13,869 nucleotides of DNA from Lindgomyces ingoldianus. Taxonomy: Eukaryota > Ascomycota > Dothideomycetes > Pleosporales > Lindgomycetaceae. Below are positions 8,705 to 13,869 of this stretch, piece by piece. The stretch lies in assembly GCF_010093535.1 (NCBI RefSeq), contig NW_022985162.1, positions 1,316,328 to 1,330,196 on the forward strand. Direction: 5' to 3'. The notes beneath the pieces are model-generated. The model saw nothing but the letters and a program-made list of their open reading frames with translations. It searched no databases and had not been told where the DNA came from. The translations under genes and the position numbers were made by a program. Positions within the stretch are counted from its first letter, which is position 1. Every line of letters begins with the position of its first letter.

Positions 8705-10269
8705 AGGAGATAGTGTAAGGCGCACACTAAAGCTATTAAAGCTGCACAACCTAGCAGCTAGACAACAGCAGTACCTACGTAATCTACTAGAAAAGTAATT
8801 AACTATACTATTATAATAAAATCTTATTAGCAACTAATAACTCTACATAATAACAGAAAGAATAAAGAATAATTCTTATTATATAAATAACTTATAAAGG
8901 ACATAGAGATATTAAAGGCAACTCTACAGAATAAGACTAGCCTAAAGTACTAGAATAACAAGATTAACATGTTAGAGGCTTTAATAAGCCTATAAACTTA
9001 ATTATATATAAGTTATATAATTACTAATCTATATATAATAACTTAAAAGGGCGCTACTTTTCTAAGTTTATACATAAAAGATTTTAAAAAATAAACACTA
9101 TAAAACTTCTTAGCACTTAGCTATGTGTTTAAAAGAAAGCTTATATAAGTGCTAAAGAATAAAGGAATTACACTATAGCTAAGCACTAAAGGTACTTAAG
9201 CCTAGAAGCTATATAATATAGCATAAAAAAAGTAATTACACTAAAAAGGCTTTATACATAACCTTTATTACTATATCAGGCTCTACATAGAAGCAGACTA
9301 AATATAATGCTGCTAACAACACTAAATGTACTAGCATTACCTGCTTCTACACCTTAGCTAGCACTACACTAATTACTGTACAAACAATACATGCTACCCT
9401 ACCTAACGCCTGCTCCACACCCTTAATTGTACACACCACTGCCTGCAGTAGTGTATGCACTACTAATACCACCTGCATAATTTATACTACATTACAACCT
9501 ATATAAACTTCTACTCTAAAGGGAAACTACTAAAGAAAAACTTTTAGCAGATAAAATTATATAATTTTAAAAAGCATAAAAAAATAATAACTATATAAGT
9601 TAACTATATAACATCTTTATAAATAAAATAAAGATTTTTATTAATCTATATTAATAGCTAAATATTTAAGAAACTTAGTACATAGACATCTTTCTAAATA
9701 TCTTAAAAGGTTGTGTAAATATATACTATATGCACAATATAGGCCCTAGACATAACTAGAAGCATTTATATAACACTTTAAGTAGTTACTTTAATACTAA
9801 TATAAACTATAGCTAGTACTAGACAGACTAGATAATAATAACTTTTATATAATACTAATAAAAAAACTTTAATAAAAGTTTATATAAAGTTCTTATAATA
9901 ATAATTAATAAGCTTATGCTTATATAAAAGGCACTAAGAATAAAATTTTAAAAGGATGTTCTACTGCACACTACTATTATATAAGCTTATTAAGGATAAC
10001 TAGAACTAAAACATGCTATGTTTACTATTAAGCTCTTATATAAAGCCTTATTTAGTAACTTATAGGCATTACTCTAAGTTACTATAGACTAAAGGGTAAA
10101 CTAATACCTTTAGAAACTGCCTAATGCATACTACATAGACTGCTAATATAACTCTGCATAATAAAAGTCTACACAACAAGAAGAAAGCTTCCCTCTGTAT
10201 AGAAAAAAATAACATAGAAAATCTTTATCTAGGTTTAGGCTATAATCTAGAGATAACTACATGTAGATA

Positions 10270-10320
10270 AAAAAGTGCTTTGTCTACTATAAAAAAGAAT
10301 ATTAGTTATTAAACTACTTT
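10270..10320 (+). other. Damaged zinc knuckle of the Copia gag
   Basis: Frame 1 reads K-K-C-F-V-Y-Y-K-K-E-Y-stop-L-L-N-Y. The first Cys (10276-10278) is intact; the second (three codons on) is TAC, a G-to-A change from TGC. The K-C-F-V-C pattern followed by a Lys/Glu-rich stretch fits fungal Copia gag knuckles. Confidence 0.6.
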
Positions 10321-11179
10321 TATAATAACTATACATAAGTAAAGAACTAGTATGTTGCCTTATATAAAGATTTCTATAATAAGACTTTATTATATAAAGC
10401 TATTACCTTATACATCTAAGACTTTAAAGGTTACCTTAAAGAAAAGAATAATTTACATAATGTAGAAAAAATAAAATAAAAAAGTAAAAATGCTAAAAAA
10501 GCTGTTAACTACCTTACCTTTACTACTTATTTATACTATGTAACAGGAGAGGACATCTACAGCATTAAACCTAAGGAGTATGCTAAGCAGTTTATCCTTA
10601 ATAACTAATACTATATAGTATACTAAGGTAAACTATAGAACACAGGCGTAGTAAAAATCTCTACTGTTAGCAAGTCCTAACTTAAGGTGTACATACAAGA
10701 GAACTTATATATAGAAATTAATTAAACACTTAGCTAAATAGATATTAGCTTTAAAAGCTAGACACTAAAGGGATTAATTTGTACTGTACAAATCTAGAAC
10801 TTAATTAGTCTAGTTATATACTATATTCTAGAAACTCTAACACTATTTTTACTATTACTAGCAAATGTAAACTAACTTAGGGCATACTTTAACAACATTT
10901 TAAATGTTATTATATGTAAAGACAAAACTACTATCTTTATTATATAAAAATAAAGACACATTTTTTTTAATATTAGTAAAAAAAAATTTATGTTTTTCTT
11001 TACTAAATTAAAACTTTACTGCCTCTACTGCTAATTTAGACACCCCTGCATAGAGAGACTCTAGAAGATGCTAACTAGCGCTAGCCACAACGTTAATGCT
11101 GCAGTGCTAGAAGAGATTAAGAAGTTCTGCTACCTTTACTAATTATATAACTAAGCCCTACAAAGATTTAAGTTTAAAA

Positions 11180-11760
11180 TTAAAAATAACACCTACTTTA
11201 ACTATAAAGTTGTTATTAATGTTATATAAATTAATAATAAAAATGTTTTATATGTTATTAATATAAACACATTATTTTAGGCTGCTACATTCCTAAAATC
11301 TATGTCTGCATAAGATACCTAAGATGCACTGTGTAAATGCTAGATTAACACTTATTAAGGACCCCTAGACTACATTGTGTATAACCTTAGTACAAACTTT
11401 ACTTTAGAGGATTTTTAAGCTTATGCAAAGATTATAAGAGCTACATGCAGGCAGATGCCTGTAGAAGCACATTAGGCAGTTAGAAAGGTTAAGCGCGCGC
11501 ACGCACCTCTCTAACAAGCGTTTAACATCCTAAAGACTAAGCTAGGTAACTGTACAGATAATAAGGCCATCCTGCAGATGGCAGTTAAGGCTCTAAACAA
11601 CACAGCTGGCCCGCACAGTCTAGTACCCACGCTGCTGGTCTTTAGAGCATACCTAAGAATTAACCTAGACTCTCTGCTATTGCTAGACATTATCGCACAA
11701 GCAAGCGCTGTACAAAAAGAGAAAAGAGCTAGGGGATTGTACAGCAGGGCTTAGAAAGTA
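11180..11760 (+). other. Integrase core of the Copia element (all three catalytic codons mutated)
   Basis: Integrase would insert the DNA copy into the host genome. The first catalytic position is AAT (11218-11220), the second AAC (11383-11385), the third AAG (11491-11493). Each is one G-to-A step from Asp, Asp and Glu. The second lies in Y-N-L-S-T-N-F-T, the third in R-K-V-K-R-A-H, so motif context supports the placement. From about 11430 stops become rare and words such as KAILQMAVKAL are readable for 60 or more codons. Confidence 0.85.
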
Positions 11761-11947
11761 AAGGATAAAGAAAAGAAGAGCTATTTACATAGCACAACTA
11801 GCCTATCCTAACGCACAGCATTACTAGGGGCAAGTCCTAACAAATAGGGTGGAGGAAAGGCAGAACATAATTAGATAGACCTACACAGACAGAAAGGAGG
11901 TAACGCGTACAGAAGGCAACTCTTTAGACAAAAAGAAAAGTTGCTAG
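11761..11947 (+). other. Integrase-to-LTR joint of the Copia element
   Basis: 187 bp of better preserved sequence holding no recognisable domain. It has purine-rich runs (GAGGAAAGG near 11850, CAGAAAGGAGG near 11889, AAAAAGAAAAG near 11930) of which the last could be the polypurine tract. The expected 2 kb or more of reverse transcriptase and RNase H is absent here, so this is the likely site of the internal deletion. Confidence 0.6.
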
Positions 11948-12227
11948 TGTCTGTACACAGCAGCAGTGTTGCAGCCTAGATACAAGCAATTGCGCACAAG
12001 CAGGATTATGTATCTATGTCACATAATGCTTGTGCGCGAACCTCTGTGCGCGAACATCTAGATATCCCCCTTTTCCTCTGTACAGAGGAAAGACAAGAGC
12101 AATAGAACTAGAAACATGTTGCCCTCACCTTACCTACCTTGTACACTGTGCACACTGTACACCACTCTTACTCTTGCTACTTAAGTGCTCATACCATAAG
12201 CAGCTAGCTGTCGGAGCCCATTTAACA
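11948..12227 (+). repeat. 3' LTR of the Copia element
   Basis: 280 bp, direct repeat of 7945-8224 at an offset of 4003. Its first 90 bp have lost most CpG sites to TG or CA. Its last 130 bp keep C and G where the 5' LTR has T and A. The matching core with the GTAC palindrome is at 12072-12091. The open frame at 12030-12257 runs out of the LTR into gag and is not a gene. Confidence 0.95.
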
Positions 12228-12232
12228 CATAG
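12228..12232 (+). repeat. Target-site duplication CATAG, right
   Basis: Second copy of CATAG. After it the gypsy-like gag resumes with CTTAGAACTACAT, matching the left arm's reverse complement (CTTAGTACTACG...). Confidence 0.92.
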
Positions 12233-12626
12233 CTTAGAACTACATAGTATGCTTTAAAGAGCAGTTAGCTATCTGTAGATAGACAGATTAAAAGGCTCTT
12301 TACTATATGTTTTATAACAAGTTAAGCAACATAATTAAAGATAAATTTATATATAATAATAAACTAACTACTTTTAAAAGCTTTATTATATAAGTAATAA
12401 TTTATAATAATTACTATAAAAAGCATAAAAAAAAGTAGTAAAAAGAAACTTTCTAAAAACTAAAGTTTATTTCTAAGAAAAAGAAGTCCTCTTAGTATAA
12501 TAAAAAACTAATAGACCTTAGTTACATAAAGCATGTATAAAGCCTCTCTTTAAAAAAAACTAAGTTCTAGAATGTAATAAGCTGCCTTTAACTAAGAAAT
12601 AATAAAAGTAGTTAAAAAATAAAGCC

Positions 12627-12668
12627 TACTTAAACTATAAAAAAGTAGGACATTTCTGCTAAAATTAC
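12627..12668 (+). other. RIP-damaged CCHC knuckle in the right gag
   Basis: Codons read Y-L-N-Y-K-K-V-G-H-F-C-stop-N-Y. Positions 1, 4 and 14 are TAC, TAT, TAC where Cys (TGC/TGT) is expected and His is at position 9, so the spacing is CX2CX4HX4C. All three changes are G-to-A. This identifies the surrounding sequence as retrotransposon gag. Confidence 0.8.
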
Positions 12669-12780
12669 CTAGACTTTTAAAAGAGGGAGAATAAAAATAC
12701 TACTATAATAGTAAAAGCTATTACTACTAAATACAGCCTTATAAATAAAAAAATATTAAAAAAATATAATAATAAACTTT

Positions 12781-13614
12781 ACTAATAATATAAAGAAAAC
12801 TATTTTTTAAAAAACTACTTTAAAGTGTATTAAAAAGTAGTTATTTAAATCTTTAGTAGCTTAAATAAAGTGTTGCAGGACCTTATAATTTTTAAAAAAT
12901 ATAAAGAAAAATCTTAGATCTAAGAATACATTATAAACATTAAAAAAAATAGTTTTTTCTTTATAATAAAACCTCTAGCACTTTAGTAAAAAAGCTCTTT
13001 AGACAGTTCTAAAAGTGTAAATGCTAGAAGTATAGTCTATAACATAACTATCTTAATAAATAAATAGTTATGCTTTACTAAATAAACATTAGTAATAACT
13101 ACCTTACATTTAACATAATATAATAAATAGCTAAAGTTAAATATAACATTATAGATAAAAAAAATAATAGTAGTTCTTTACTAAAATCTAAAATTAAAGG
13201 CTAGAAGGACTAGGTAGACCTGCTAGGTTTAAAGTTTCTAACTAGCCCTTAGAAAACCTAAGACACTGCTTCCTAGCCTAGTAATTAGTAAAAAGGCTTT
13301 TATAATGCAATAAAACTATAGACATTACATGCTTTATAAAAGTAACTCCTACAGCACTAATAACTACTAGTAGAAGGGACACCCTGTACAAGTAGTATAA
13401 ACACAGGAGTACCCTTAGTAGACTTAGAAAAGCCCCCTTAACACTCTACATAGACCTAATAACTGTCTATACCCTTAGTACTAGTGTACGTAACAGTATT
13501 GCACTAGGCACTAAAATAACAAGCACTAAGCAGGCTAGTATCCTACATAGAAAAAGAACTATAACAGATGCCTATAGCAAGAAACAGCCTTAGCCTGTAA
13601 AACTATAAACTACT
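12781..13614 (+). other. Right-arm-only continuation of the gypsy-like element
   Basis: 834 bp between the end of arm homology and the CAGGGTTGCC motif. It follows the gag knuckle directly, so it is probably the start of pol or the rest of the element. A frame with V-N-A-R-S-I-V-Y-N-I (from about 13017) followed by L-I-N could be a ruined protease region, but I cannot confirm it. From about 13350 the sequence is less AT-rich (for example GAAGGGACACCCTGTACAAG). No LTR copy occurs here. I could not identify a domain. Confidence 0.4.
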
Positions 13615-13869
13615 CAGGGTTGCCACTTTTTAGTAATAGTAATTACTTAGTAATTACTAAGTAATTACTATAGTAATTACTAAGTGCTAGTAATTACTAT
13701 TACTATAAGTACCTAGTAATAGTAATTACTATTACTATAACTACCTAGTAATAGTAATTACTATTACTAGAAGCGCCTAGTAATTGCTATAGTAATTACT
13801 ATTTTTCTAGTAATAGTAATTACTATTACTAGAGGTACGTAGTAATTACTATAGTAATTACTAAGTAAT
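13615..13869 (+). repeat. hAT-like terminus with tandem palindromic repeats (rightward)
   Basis: Starts CAGGGTTGCCACTTTTTAGT, identical in its first 19 bases to the minus strand from 2405. It is followed by about 230 bp of TAGTAATTAC-type units with a period near 31-32 bp. The 24-bp perfect palindrome made of TAGTAATAGTAA and its complement occurs at 13714-13737, 13746-13769 and 13808-13831, with variants between. Short linkers (TAAGTACC, TAACTACC, GAAGCGCC) separate the units. CAGGG ends with subterminal repeats suggest a hAT-type element, whose rest would lie beyond the window. The repeat could equally be an independent satellite. Confidence 0.6.

Larger units (their letters stand above)
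8279..8804 (+). repeat. Two tandem ~264-bp repeats in the Copia leader
   Basis: The block starting near 8279 is repeated from about 8542 with a period of 261-264 bp (for example the CACTTTGTTTTATTAC word at 8295 and 8559, the hairpin at 8399 and 8663). Each unit holds two versions of a CTTATAA-GTACTTT...TTACTTATCTCTTAG motif roughly 60 bp apart, then a 42-bp hairpin, then a GCGCACACTAAA segment. It lies just inside the 5' LTR, in the untranslated leader, and shows no coding motif. Confidence 0.85.
8870..11760 (+). pseudogene. Copia-type Gag-Pol relic: gag, zinc knuckle, protease, integrase
   Basis: A polyprotein relic that would have encoded particle protein, protease and integrase. The start is unclear; the gag part (about 8870-10260) has lost readable motifs. 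In one continuous frame I see: a knuckle beginning K-K-C-F-V-Y at 10270-10320; a protease segment ending L-R-A-Y-F-N-N-I-L-N-V (10828-10910); the GAG-pre-integrase motif L-Y-C-L-Y-C-stop-F-R-H-P (11014-11046); then the integrase core. Catalytic positions are Asn at 11218-11220, Asn at 11383-11385 and Lys at 11491-11493, where Asp, Asp and Glu belong. The last two are 36 codons apart, giving the D-35-E spacing. The tail reads LVPTLLVFRAYLRI (11617-11658), a signature I associate with fungal Copia polyproteins. About 190 bp later the 3' LTR starts, so reverse transcriptase and RNase H are absent. Confidence 0.85.
7945..12227 (+). mobile_element. Copia-type LTR retrotransposon, internally deleted, inserted in gypsy-like gag
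   Basis: 4283 bp: 5' LTR 7945-8224, internal region 8225-11947, 3' LTR 11948-12227. It is flanked by the 5-bp target duplication CATAG (7940-7944 and 12228-12232). The empty site is visible in the left arm at 4803-4807. The internal region holds a leader with tandem repeats, then gag with a zinc knuckle, protease, GAG-pre-integrase and integrase in one frame. This order is that of Copia. Integrase runs almost into the 3' LTR, leaving no space for reverse transcriptase and RNase H, so the copy could not have moved by its own enzymes. Stops and motif changes also kill the coding region. Confidence 0.93.
6638..12780 (+). mobile_element. Gypsy-like LTR element, right copy, plus strand, split by a Copia element
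   Basis: Inverted partner of 2406-6111. LTR-like end at 6638-7222, then gag at 7223-7944 and, after the Copia insertion and one CATAG copy, 12233-12780. The homology to the left arm ends at about 12780; the next 834 bp are present only here and may be the continuation of this element. No pol or 3' LTR is recognised in the window. Its LTR start (6638-6800) is much less mutated than the left arm's equivalent and keeps words such as GGACCGGCGTAACTCCACCC. Confidence 0.7.
7223..12780 (+). pseudogene. Gag relic of the right gypsy-like element, split by the Copia insertion
   Basis: Two segments, 7223-7944 and 12233-12780, join at the CATAG site. The left arm shows the uninterrupted version (CTATG at 4803-4807). 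Together they span about 1270 bp, the same length as in the left copy. The only firm protein motif is the CCHC knuckle at 12627-12668. The reading frame is destroyed by stops. The N-terminal part is AT-rich with no motif I can name. Confidence 0.6.

Noticed and set aside
13185..13320. Possible chromodomain at the end of a gypsy pol
   Set aside because: A frame with K-F-L and K-T-stop-D-T loosely recalls the K-W-K-G-Y...T-W-E-P pattern, but the core residues and spacing do not fit in any single frame.
13640..13869. CRISPR-like array
   Set aside because: The repeated units are palindromic, variable and separated by only about 8 bases, with no spacers of constant length. The context is a fungal transposon cluster.

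Overview
This window looks like a gene-free, transposon-filled, AT-rich block from a filamentous ascomycete fungus (Pezizomycotina). Every recognisable coding remnant is full of TAA/TAG stops, and the substitutions inferred from conserved motifs are almost all C-to-T or G-to-A. That is the pattern of repeat-induced point mutation (RIP). No open frame longer than about 75 codons exists and I see no host gene, tRNA or rRNA.

Layout, left to right. (a) 1-362 is AT-rich filler. (b) 365-2225 is a complete but dead pogo/Fot1-type DNA transposon with 58-bp terminal inverted repeats, a TA target duplication and a minus-strand transposase relic. (c) 2228-2405 ends in a motif resembling a hAT-type terminus (CAGGGTTGCC read leftward). 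(d) 2406-6111 is a minus-strand LTR-type element: a 586-bp LTR-like end and a gag relic with a CCHC knuckle. It is split by a second pogo/Fot1 element at 2800-4638. (e) 6112-6637 is a unique spacer. (f) 6638 onward is a second copy of the same LTR-type element in opposite orientation, so the two LTR starts face each other. Its gag is split by a Copia-type retrotransposon at 7945-12227, which has two 280-bp LTRs and a CATAG target duplication. (g) 12233-13614 is the rest of that element. (h) 13615-13869 starts with the same CAGGGTTGCC terminus, now facing right, followed by tandem palindromic repeats.

Each arm of the inverted pair serves as the empty-site reference for the insertion in the other arm, so both nested insertions can be dated after the gypsy-like elements. 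The best preserved sequence is the 3' end of the Copia element and its LTRs (about 11430-12240). There the integrase region can be read almost directly, including the D-D-35-E spacing. The Copia element passes from integrase to the 3' LTR with no room for reverse transcriptase and RNase H, so it is an internally deleted, non-autonomous copy.

Family assignments rest on motif recognition by eye and on internal symmetry (terminal repeats, target duplications, arm-to-arm comparison). No database search was run.
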